Program-made: the position numbers and the translations under genes | Notes under the pieces: generated by a model | What the model was told of the DNA's origin: nothing | The model's input: the letters and a program-made list of their open reading frames with translations, nothing else | The model's database searches: none | NCBI GenBank assembly: GCA_964453665.1 | Contig: CAYVQT010000060.1 | Location: 1-17,824 of the forward strand | DNA: 17,824 nt | Direction of reading: 5' to 3' | Source of the DNA: DAOUTY01 sp964453665 | GTDB taxonomy: Bacteria; Chloroflexota; Dehalococcoidia; SZUA-161 | Shown: positions 1 to 6,318 of the stretch, piece by piece | How the letters are laid out: every line of letters starts with the position of its first letter | How positions within the stretch are numbered: the first letter of the stretch is position 1

Positions 1-864
1 CGGCTTGCCCGGCTTCATGCGTACTGTCCAGAAGGTCACCTCTCCGTGCTTGGCGAGCACATCTTTGACCACGTCGTAGTCTCCCATCGATACACCTGCC
101 GAGGTGATGAGCAGGTCAGCGTCACGGGCTTCTCTGAACTTTTCCTCCAGCGCCTTGACGTTATCGAGTGCTATACCCAGTATCTCGGGGACGCCACCGT
201 ATCGAATGACCTGGGCGGCGAGGCTGTAGGTATTGCTGGTGTATATCTTACCCTGAGGCAGGTGATTGCCTACGTCCACGAGTTCATCGCCTGTGGCCAG
301 TATTGCTACTACGGGGCGCCGGATGACAGGGGCTACCTTTCGCCCCAGAGACGCCAGGACGCCAATCTCCTGGGGGCGAATCACCGTTCCTTTATTCAGG
401 ACCAGGCTGCCGCTGGAGATGTCCTCCCCCGCCAGTCTGATGTTAAGCCCCTTTTCAACCTCACATTGAATCCCGATCTCCGTCAGGGGCTTATTCTGTG
501 ACTTTCTTGTCTCCTCGTCGGTATCCTCGAACTGAACCACACTATCTGCGCCTTTTGGTACGGGAGCGCCAGTCATAATTCGGATAGCGGTGCCGGACAT
601 AACCTTCTCTTTTGTCAAATAGCCCGCGGCAACCTCACCGGTGACACGCAGAATATTGGGGGAGGAACGCGTGGCCCCTATTGTGCTCTGCGCCTGCACC
701 GCATAGCCATCCATAGCTGAGTTATCCATACCGGGTATGTTGATGGTTGAGTATATGTCTTCAGCTATGACCTGTCCCAGGCAGTTCAGGATCTCTTCAT
801 CCTCGGATTCGAGGATATCGAAGTAGCCCAGGACTTTCGCCAGTGCTTCCTCAACAGATATCAT
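1..864 (-). CDS. moeA: Molybdopterin molybdenumtransferase MoeA, C-terminus cut by window edge
   Basis: MoeA inserts molybdate into adenylylated molybdopterin, the last step of basic molybdenum cofactor synthesis, in the cytoplasm. Reading the minus strand from the ATG at 864 gives 288 codons open to base 1. The protein shows the family signatures: SAMDGYAV near residue 49, GEVAAGY near 75, LATGDELV near 189 (start of the MoCF-binding domain), SAGVSMGDYDVVKD at 255-268, and RMKPGKP at the very edge. Family members run about 400-420 residues, so roughly 120 C-terminal residues (domain IV) lie outside the window. The gene starts 39 bp after the end of mobA on the same strand, so the two probably form an operon. 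The Shine-Dalgarno is weak (a GGGGAA about 9 bases upstream). The long plus-strand reading frame at 46-501 is only its shadow. Confidence 0.95.
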   Translation of the reverse strand, partial: MISVEEALAKVLGYFDILESEDEEILNCLGQVIAEDIYSTINIPGMDNSAMDGYAVQAQSTIGATRSSPNILRVTGEVAAGYLTKEKVMSGTAIRIMTGAPVPKGADSVVQFEDTDEETRKSQNKPLTEIGIQCEVEKGLNIRLAGEDISSGSLVLNKGTVIRPQEIGVLASLGRKVAPVIRRPVVAILATGDELVDVGNHLPQGKIYTSNTYSLAAQVIRYGGVPEILGIALDNVKALEEKFREARDADLLITSAGVSMGDYDVVKDVLAKHGEVTFWTVRMKPGKP

Positions 865-903
865 GTCTAAGGGTTCCCCGGTACCAGTTGGTGGCAGGCT
901 ATT

Positions 904-1578
904 TTAGTCCAACGGCTCATTTGTGCTGCTCTCCGGTAATTTCCGATGCCTGTGACTTAAACGGTTTCCACGGGCAATTTCTCTTGATGCCAGCAGCCGC
1001 GCTTTTTCCAGATCGGCTGTCGTGTTTACATTGAAGAAGCTCAGGTGCTCGGGGTCGAATCTATCTATCTCGCTTATTTCCACATACCTTACACTAACCG
1101 AATCGAGCAGTTCACTTATCTTGAGACTGCCGCGCTCAATTAGATTTTTCATTGATGGCAGGCAGTTCTTGGTATAGACCGCGTGTAGTGGCTCCTTATA
1201 GTTGCCTGTCCTGGGCATGACGACATCGAAACCGGAGGATAGATCGATCATGTATCTCAGCAGATCCAGGTTAAGAAAGGGCATGTCGCAGGCTACCGCC
1301 AGGTTATAGAAGTTAGACGAATGCACCAGACCGGTATAGATACCTACCAGGGGCCCCTTTCCCGGGTACAGGTCCACCACTGTTTTAGCTTCGGCGTACG
1401 AGGAGAAGGTTGACTTCGATTGTCTGTTTGAAATCACGATCAGAATTTCAGTACTGAGTAGGCTCAGACTACCGATGGTGCGCTCGATTAGGCTCTCTCC
1501 GGCAACTTCCTCTGCGTGTTTCTCTTTGCCCAGACGGGAGCCACGGCCACCGGCAAGGACAATCGATGTCGTGTTCAA
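904..1578 (-). CDS. mobA: Molybdenum cofactor guanylyltransferase MobA
   Basis: MobA transfers GMP from GTP to Mo-molybdopterin, making the guanine dinucleotide form used by DMSO-reductase-family enzymes. The 224-residue protein has the nucleotidyltransferase P-loop-like signature LAGGRGSRLGKEK at residues 8-20, the YPGKGPLVGI loop at 71-80, and the metal-binding ACDMPFL at 96-102. Length is a little over the usual 190-210, with a basic C-terminal tail (RGNRLSHRHRKLP) of unknown role. The start is TTG at 1578. No in-frame ATG precedes the LAGG motif, and the TTG leaves the normal short N-terminus. The Shine-Dalgarno is poor. Its co-direction with moeA suggests the organism makes bis-MGD enzymes; none are in the window. 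Confidence 0.93.
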   Translation of the reverse strand: MNTTSIVLAGGRGSRLGKEKHAEEVAGESLIERTIGSLSLLSTEILIVISNRQSKSTFSSYAEAKTVVDLYPGKGPLVGIYTGLVHSSNFYNLAVACDMPFLNLDLLRYMIDLSSGFDVVMPRTGNYKEPLHAVYTKNCLPSMKNLIERGSLKISELLDSVSVRYVEISEIDRFDPEHLSFFNVNTTADLEKARLLASREIARGNRLSHRHRKLPESSTNEPLD

Positions 1579-1620
1579 GGTGAAGGAGCCTGTTCCTCTA
1601 ATCCTCAGCTTTGCACAAAT

Positions 1621-1629
1621 ATTGTATCA
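1621..1629 (-). promoter_or_regulatory. Extended -10 promoter candidate for mobA-moeA
   Basis: On the minus strand the sequence reads TGATACAAT, an extended -10 (TGn plus a 5/6 match to TATAAT). It lies about 43 bases before the mobA TTG. The -35 region (TTACAT at 17 bp) is poor, which is tolerated for extended -10 promoters. Confidence 0.4.
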
Positions 1630-1646
1630 TTTCGGTCAACGAAATG
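1628..1646. promoter_or_regulatory. Perfect 7-bp inverted repeat, possible operator
   Basis: CATTTCG, five bases GTCAA, CGAAATG: a perfect 7-bp inverted repeat that overlaps the TG of the extended -10 candidate for mobA-moeA. Its position just upstream of the -10 is typical for repressor binding. No regulator gene is nearby and no known consensus (ModE and others) is matched with confidence. Confidence 0.3.
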
Positions 1647-1841
1647 TAAGACATGCAATCGTATTGAGATTCGTGAATCGGCTAAGATATGAAGACAACA
1701 TGGGACTTAAGACAAAACTGGCCGCGAAAACGAGCAGATGATGCCATTTGAAGGATGGGAGGAAATTTGGGTTATTCTGATTTTGTACTTGTTTAATGCT
1801 TAGTAATTAGTGTTTGGAATTTATACTGACGCAGGTCGTAT

Positions 1842-2480
1842 CTAATCCGTCTGCCAGCCACCTTCTCCTATCAGGGGAACGAAACGGCAGGGGCCCAGGT
1901 TGGTGCTTGCCACTTTCCCCTTGTGCTTGACCACCTTTATCAGGTCCTGCTCAAAAGGAGTGCCAACGGGTATCACCAGTCTCCCCCCGATAGCGAGCTG
2001 GTCGATGAGTTCATGAGCGACGCTGGGCGCGCCCGCAGTGACCATTATGGCATCATACGGGGCTCCACTCGGCCACCCCAGAGTTTCCCCGGCGAGGTGG
2101 ACCTCAACATTCTTGTAGCCAAGCAACGCCAGCACCTTCTTTGCTCCATCGACCAGCTTCTGATGGCGCTCCACGGAGAACACATGATGAGCCAGTTCGG
2201 CGAGGATAGCAGCCTGGTAGCCGCTGCCCGTTCCAATTTCGAGCACCTTCTCGCTGCCTTTCAGCGCCAGCGCCTCGGTCATAACACCGACGATCAATGG
2301 CTGGGATATAGTCTGCCCCATCTCGATGGGCAGGGGCACATTCTCATAGGCCGCGTCCCGGCTTGAGGCGGGCACGAACATCTCCCTGGGTACCCGGCCC
2401 ATCACATCCAGCACCTTCCGGTCCCTTATCTCATGGGCCAGTTGTCGCATTAGCTTCGCTCGGGCTGATTCCAGGTTCAA
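1842..2480 (-). CDS. pcm: Protein-L-isoaspartate O-methyltransferase
   Basis: The enzyme methylates isoaspartyl residues of aged proteins using S-adenosylmethionine, starting their repair in the cytoplasm. The 212-residue length matches the family (about 205-220). Visible motifs are MGQTISQP at residues 54-61, the SAM-binding motif I KVLEIGTGSGYQAA at 78-91, and the post-I acidic residue in VFSVERH near 100-106. The C-terminal GRLVIPVG is the usual late strand. The longest frame starts with TTG at 2480 without a clear Shine-Dalgarno. An internal ATG at residue 11 (2450) is an alternative, and since the first ten residues are not conserved in the family I cannot choose firmly. It stands alone: 263 bp separate its end from mobA. 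Confidence 0.95.
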   Translation of the reverse strand: MNLESARAKLMRQLAHEIRDRKVLDVMGRVPREMFVPASSRDAAYENVPLPIEMGQTISQPLIVGVMTEALALKGSEKVLEIGTGSGYQAAILAELAHHVFSVERHQKLVDGAKKVLALLGYKNVEVHLAGETLGWPSGAPYDAIMVTAGAPSVAHELIDQLAIGGRLVIPVGTPFEQDLIKVVKHKGKVASTNLGPCRFVPLIGEGGWQTD

Positions 2481-2639
2481 GTTAACAACCGTTGACGTAA
2501 ACTCTCGGTATGGTTCCAGAGATTATTGGCGCTCTTCTCTGAATATACCATAGACCGACTGAACAGTCTAGGTAAGTGGAAGCAGGCGGGAGACGTATCG
2601 TTGACTACTTCCTGCTTGCTGTAGAGACTTATAAAAATT

Positions 2640-2696
2640 TGTAGAAATTAGTAGGCTGGACGCAGCGAAGCTGAACTCACCCCACTAATTTCTACA
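2640..2696. repeat. Long inverted repeat, 13-bp perfect arms
   Basis: TGTAGAAATTAGT (2640-2652) pairs perfectly with ACTAATTTCTACA (2684-2696). The 31-base interior has a second small stem, CAGC-GAA-GCTG (2663-2673). The result is a two-tier hairpin. It may be part of a structured RNA or a tiny non-autonomous mobile element (terminal inverted repeats without a coding core). Nothing in the sequence decides between these. Confidence 0.6.
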
Positions 2697-2703
2697 TGCA
2701 CAA

Positions 2704-2738
2704 CGCAGGGGGCACGGTGACCATGTCCCTGCGGTTTT
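2704..2738 (+). terminator. Terminator-like hairpin on the plus strand
   Basis: CGCAGGG (2704-2710) pairs with CCCTGCG (2727-2733), followed by GTTTTAATT. The loop is long (16 bases), which weakens the call. No plus-strand gene lies directly upstream, so if it is real it would end a non-coding transcript. Confidence 0.3.
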
Positions 2739-2740
2739 AA

Positions 2741-2994
2741 TTCACCCTCATCCTTCGGCGGGCTCAGGACGGGCCTAACCTCTCCCGTCGAGGGAGAGGT
2801 GTCTATAAGTTCACCCTCACCTAACCTCTCCCGTCGAGGGGGAGGAATCGATAATCCTCCCTCATACTTCGGCGAGCTCAGGACAGGCTCTAGCCTCTAC
2901 CTTCGAGGGAAAGGTGTCGATAATTCACCCTCACCTAACCTATCCCGTCGAGGGAGAGGGGAATTTTTATCCTCCCTCCCCTGGCGGGAGGGAG
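2741..2994. repeat. Array of GC-rich hairpin repeats, ~115-bp composite unit present twice
   Basis: Four copies of a hairpin of the form CCTCTCCC-GTCGA-GGGAGAGG sit at 2779-2799, 2825-2845, 2894-2914 and 2939-2959. The first and third are preceded by TTCGGCGGGCTCAGGAC or a close variant, the second and fourth by TTCACCCTCACCTAACC. Spacing between copies 1 and 3 and between 2 and 4 is 115 and 114 bp, so a two-hairpin unit was duplicated and then diverged. A fifth, perfect 9-bp hairpin (CTCCCTCCC with GGGAGGGAG, about 2972-2994) closes the array. From general knowledge, such elements are dispersed intergenic repeats in many environmental bacterial genomes. Confidence 0.75.
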
Positions 2995-3085
2995 TTAGAG
3001 GGAGAGGGAAAATCGCTCGCAACGGAAATGAATGTATATATGTCAATTGCGAGGCAAAACAGGCGGTGCCCCACCTGTAGCCTGC

Positions 3086-3424
3086 TTAATTGAACTCGGG
3101 TGCGTTCTCAATGAACGTCTTCACCTCGTTCATCATTGCCTGGTAGCTGGAACGGCTGAACAGCGAGTATAACACGCCGGCGATTAATAATGTCATGAGC
3201 ATCGAAGGTATGAAATCAACAAAGGTAAAACCGGTCTTATCCTTTTCATGCTTTAATTTGACAGCAACTCCTATGAGGTTGCTCTTCTTAACGACGAAGT
3301 CCTTGGCACCACCGGGGCGGTTCCATTTATATACCTCGTACTTGCCCGCGAAGCCCTTTTGGAATACGGTCATCGCTGCTTCCGCTGTCAACTCCGGATG
3401 ATGCTTTATCGTTACTACTGCCAT
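3086..3424 (-). CDS. Small single-pass membrane protein, function unknown
   Basis: A 112-residue protein I do not recognise. Residues 1-70 look soluble and mixed alpha/beta, with a basic middle (KWNRPGGAKDFVVKKS). Residues 71-90 (around FIPSMLMTLLIAGVLYSLF) form one transmembrane helix, followed by a short tail. The C-terminal third could face either side of the membrane. The start is well supported: AGGAGGG stands a few bases before the ATG at 3424. A strong promoter lies about 55 bp upstream, divergent from the gatB promoter. It is a single-gene unit, ending just before the repeat array. Confidence 0.8.
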   Translation of the reverse strand: MAVVTIKHHPELTAEAAMTVFQKGFAGKYEVYKWNRPGGAKDFVVKKSNLIGVAVKLKHEKDKTGFTFVDFIPSMLMTLLIAGVLYSLFSRSSYQAMMNEVKTFIENAPEFN

Positions 3425-3478
3425 GATGCCCTCCTATTAGCAAATTCCCACCCTGCATGGCTGCAACTTACCTGTACC

Positions 3479-3507
3479 ATTATATTCTCTCTGTTAGTGG
3501 ATAACAA
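3479..3507 (-). promoter_or_regulatory. Sigma70-type promoter for the 112-aa membrane protein
   Basis: On the minus strand, TTGTTA (3507-3502), exactly 17 bp, then a perfect TATAAT (3484-3479). The predicted start is near 3472, giving a leader of about 48 bases with a good Shine-Dalgarno. Confidence 0.65.
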
Positions 3508-3533
3508 CGACATGTGGGTGACATCCAGTCCAC

Positions 3534-3562
3534 TTGCGACTCACACCTGTCGCTGATATACT
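3534..3562 (+). promoter_or_regulatory. Sigma70-type promoter for gatB-secG
   Basis: TTGCGA (3534-3539), a 17-bp spacer, then TATACT (3557-3562). Transcription would begin around 3568-3570, essentially on the upstream GTG candidate of gatB. It lies back to back with the minus-strand promoter at 3479-3507 and does not overlap it. Confidence 0.5.
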
Positions 3563-3568
3563 AGCGAG

Positions 3569-5074
3569 GTGTGCGCTGTTGGTAAACAACGGGTGGAGTA
3601 CGAGACTGTCATCGGGCTGGAGGTACATGCTCAGCTCTTGACCAAGAGCAAGATGTTCTGTAGCTGCAGCACCGATTATGCAAGTGCTCCTCCCAACACA
3701 CACGTCTGCCCCGTCTGCCTGGGTATGCCTGGAGTACTGCCCGTTATCAACCGCCAGGCAATCGAGTATGCTATCATGACCGCGGTGGCGCTGAACTGCA
3801 CCATCGCTGAGTCTACCAGGTTCGACCGCAAGAACTACCCCTACCCGGACCTGATGAAGGGCTATCAGATATCCCAGTACGATAACCCCCTGTCACATGA
3901 CGGCTGGCTCAGTATCGAGGTGGATGGGGAGAGCAGGCGCATCGGGATTACCAGGGTTCACCAGGAAGAGGATGTGGCCAAGCTCTGGCATCGTTCGGAT
4001 GCCAGCGGTGAGACCTACAGCCTGGTAGACGTCAACCGTGCCGGAGTGCCCCTGATGGAGATAGTTAGCGAGCCCGACATGCGTTCCCCGGAGGAGGCAA
4101 GGCAGTACCTGATAAAGCTGCGCAGCATTCTCCAGTACCTCGGGGTATCCACGGGTAACATGGAGGAGGGGAGCTTTCGCTGTGACGCCAACATCAGCAT
4201 TCGACCCGCTGGCAGCAGCGAGTTACTGGCCAAAGTCGAGGTTAAAAATATGAACAGCTTCAAGGCGGTTTATCGTGCTCTTGAGTACGAGGTGGAGCGG
4301 CAGCACAGGGTGATCGAAGAAGGCGGGCAACTGGTGCAGGAGACCCGCGGCTGGGTGGAGGACAGGGGTGTCACCGTGTCTCAGAGGAGCAAGGAGTATG
4401 CCCACGACTACCGCTATTTCCCCGAGCCTGACCTGCCTCCTCTAATCGTAAGCCGGGAACTGGTAGAGGAGATAAAGTCGCGCCTTCCTGAGCTGCCCGA
4501 CGCCCGGCGGGACAGGTTTATGGCAGAATACGCTCTCTCGCGGTACGATGCTAACCTGCTCACAGCCTCCAGAGCGCAAGCTGACTATTTTGAAAACTGC
4601 CTCAAGCTTTTCCCCGAGGATACAGACACAAAGAAAGATGCTAAAATAGTCGCTAACTGGTTGCTGGGGGAATTTGCCCGGCTGTTCAACATCACGGACA
4701 GCGAGGTCAGCGAGTGCAGGATCGAGCCGCAACACCTGGTCGAGATGCTGGACCTTATTGACAAAGGGACGCTAAGTACTACAATGGCCAAGACGGTCTT
4801 CGAGGAGATGTTTAACAGCGGCAGGCGGGCTCCCGAGATCGTGGAGGATAGGGGGTTGACCCAGATCAGCGCTGCTGATGAGCTTGATGGGATCGTGAGC
4901 AGAGTGCTGGCGGAAAATGCGGAAGCGGTAGCTGATTACAAGCAAGGCAAAGAACAGGCACTGAAATTTTTGGTAGGGCAGGTGATGAGGGCAACCAAAG
5001 GGCAGGCTAATCCAAAGGTGGTGAACGAAGTACTCACGAATAAGCTAGGGGAGGGCCAGCTGGCAGGACACTGA
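3569..5074 (+). CDS. gatB: Aspartyl/glutamyl-tRNA(Asn/Gln) amidotransferase subunit B
   Basis: GatB is the tRNA-binding kinase subunit of GatCAB. It phosphorylates the mischarged Glu or Asp on tRNA(Gln) or tRNA(Asn) before amidation with ammonia from GatA. The 501-residue frame contains the N-terminal signature YETVIGLEVHAQL, a zinc-site pattern C31-x-C33 and C47-x2-C50 inside VCPVCLGMPGVLP, FDRKNYPYPDLMKGYQISQ, and a YqeY-like helical C-terminus ending KFLVGQVMRATKGQANP. The start is uncertain. GTG 3569 gives the longest frame but has no spaced Shine-Dalgarno and coincides with the predicted transcript start. GTG 3593 (VEYETVIGLEVH) gives a more typical N-terminus. gatC and gatA are not beside it, so the complex is encoded at more than one locus. 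secG follows after one base. Confidence 0.96.
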   Translation: MCAVGKQRVEYETVIGLEVHAQLLTKSKMFCSCSTDYASAPPNTHVCPVCLGMPGVLPVINRQAIEYAIMTAVALNCTIAESTRFDRKNYPYPDLMKGYQISQYDNPLSHDGWLSIEVDGESRRIGITRVHQEEDVAKLWHRSDASGETYSLVDVNRAGVPLMEIVSEPDMRSPEEARQYLIKLRSILQYLGVSTGNMEEGSFRCDANISIRPAGSSELLAKVEVKNMNSFKAVYRALEYEVERQHRVIEEGGQLVQETRGWVEDRGVTVSQRSKEYAHDYRYFPEPDLPPLIVSRELVEEIKSRLPELPDARRDRFMAEYALSRYDANLLTASRAQADYFENCLKLFPEDTDTKKDAKIVANWLLGEFARLFNITDSEVSECRIEPQHLVEMLDLIDKGTLSTTMAKTVFEEMFNSGRRAPEIVEDRGLTQISAADELDGIVSRVLAENAEAVADYKQGKEQALKFLVGQVMRATKGQANPKVVNEVLTNKLGEGQLAGH

Positions 5075-5075
5075 T

Positions 5076-5294
5076 ATGACACTGCTTCATATAGCTCAGA
5101 TTATCATCGCGCTGATAGTAATAGTTATCATCTTGGCTCAGGTGAGGGGAGGTGGGCTGGGTGGTATTTTTGGCGGATCGGGGGAATCGGCTTTCAGAAG
5201 CAGGCGGGGCATTGAGCGGACACTGTTTCGCTTCACCGTAGTCCTTGCCGTAGTTTTCATTGTTCTCTCGATACTCAGCGTCAGATTTACGTAG
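5076..5294 (+). CDS. secG: Protein-export membrane protein SecG
   Basis: SecG is the small accessory subunit of the SecYEG translocon in the cytoplasmic membrane. The 72-residue protein has two hydrophobic helices (about 3-22 and 50-69) joined by the diagnostic Gly-rich loop RGGGLGGIFGGSGESAF. Size and topology are typical of the family. The ATG at 5076 follows the gatB stop by one base, so translation is probably coupled and both genes share the gatB promoter. Confidence 0.93.
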   Translation: MTLLHIAQIIIALIVIVIILAQVRGGGLGGIFGGSGESAFRSRRGIERTLFRFTVVLAVVFIVLSILSVRFT

Positions 5295-5339
5295 GCGGGG
5301 GCTTACATATCGGACTCCTTCGCTGGGAGATGGACTGCA

Positions 5340-6233
5340 GTGACGAGTATAAAGGTCTGGCTTAAACAGATACGCGCACCTTTTTTAACCCTGACGCCGA
5401 TATCAGTGCTGGTCGGAGTATCCGTAGCCGTTTATGAATCGTATTCTATTAACGCGCTTTACCTGGCTCTGGCATTCATTGGCGCTCTACTGGCCCATAT
5501 AGCGGTCAACGTTCTTAATGAGTACTTTGACTACAGGAGCGGCGTAGACTTTAAGACAGTGAGGACACCCTTTAGTGGAGGGAGCGGGGTGCTGGTGGAG
5601 GGGCTGCTCAGCCCGAGGAGTGTATATATCCTTGGTCTTGCATGCGTTGCCGCAATCACTGCGATTGGCGGATACTTCTGGTACGTGCACGGACCTGCTA
5701 TCCTGCCGTTGGGAGCCCTGGGACTAGTTACTGTCTATTTCTATACAACCCACATTACGAGGTCGCCACTTCTGTGTGCTATAGCTCCGGGGCTTGGATT
5801 TGGCCCTTTGATGGTCATGGGCACCTATTTTGCCCTGACGGGCACGTATAGTCTGGCGGCGGGATTGGCTTCGATTGTGCCGTTTTTCCTGGTTAGTAAC
5901 CTGCTCCTGCTGAACCAGTTCCCTGATGTGGAGGCTGATTCCCATGCAGCCAGGCGTCATCTGCCGATAGCCATAGGAAAAAAGGGAAGCTCTGAGGTCT
6001 ATGCCGGGCTGCTTGTGGCTGCCTATTTGGCGCTGGTTATCTCAGTAGCAGTAGAAGTACTGCCGTACATGGCGCTGTTTGGATTGTTAACGCTGCCGCT
6101 CGGCTTTATGGCTTTGAGGGGGGCTCGCAAGTACTACGATCAGATAGAGAACCTGATACCAGTAATGGGACGCAACGTGTTGCTCACGCTGCTGCTGCCT
6201 TTGCTGATGGCAGTCGGCATAATCGTTAGTTGA
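5340..6233 (+). CDS. UbiA-family prenyltransferase, MenA-like
   Basis: An integral membrane enzyme that transfers a polyprenyl chain from its diphosphate to an aromatic acceptor, as in quinone synthesis. The 297-residue protein has eight or nine hydrophobic helices and both metal-diphosphate motifs: N60-EYFD-YRSGVD (residues 60-70) and N192-QFPDVEAD with the following RRHLPIAIGKK (192-214). The pattern NEYFDYxxGxD with RRHLPI is closest to MenA, the 1,4-dihydroxy-2-naphthoate prenyltransferase. With no other quinone gene in view the substrate stays open. The start is GTG 5340, with a GGGAGA stretch about 10 bases upstream; a nearby ATG at 5330 is out of frame. It lies 45 bp after secG and may be co-transcribed. 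Confidence 0.88.
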   Translation: MTSIKVWLKQIRAPFLTLTPISVLVGVSVAVYESYSINALYLALAFIGALLAHIAVNVLNEYFDYRSGVDFKTVRTPFSGGSGVLVEGLLSPRSVYILGLACVAAITAIGGYFWYVHGPAILPLGALGLVTVYFYTTHITRSPLLCAIAPGLGFGPLMVMGTYFALTGTYSLAAGLASIVPFFLVSNLLLLNQFPDVEADSHAARRHLPIAIGKKGSSEVYAGLLVAAYLALVISVAVEVLPYMALFGLLTLPLGFMALRGARKYYDQIENLIPVMGRNVLLTLLLPLLMAVGIIVS

Positions 6234-6318
6234 GGCATGCCGCATCGCCTTATGTGAGAGCCATAATATATCTGTGGTATAACCAACTCCTTATTCTCAT
6301 ACGCTGGCTACAGGCATT

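Larger units (their letters stand above)
2481..3085. other. 605-bp gene-free region with hairpins and repeats
   Basis: No credible gene lies here. From left to right it holds a 7-bp inverted pair (AAGCAGG 2580-2586 with CCTGCTT 2611-2617), a long hairpin (2640-2696), a terminator-like hairpin (2704-2738) and an array of GC-rich hairpin repeats (2741-2994). The plus-strand open frame at 2799-3080 is produced by the repeats (it reads SPSPNLSRRG twice) and is not a gene. Confidence 0.7.

Noticed and set aside
46..501. 151-residue plus-strand frame
   Set aside because: Antisense shadow of moeA, whose minus-strand reading carries clear family motifs.
2684..2696. AATTTCTAC resembling the 3' part of a Cas12a-type CRISPR repeat
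   Set aside because: Single occurrence, paired with its own inverted copy, no spacer periodicity and no cas genes.
2799..3080. 93-residue open frame on the plus strand
   Set aside because: It is read through the hairpin repeats (SPSPNLSRRG appears twice) and has no ribosome site; a typical spurious repeat-derived frame.
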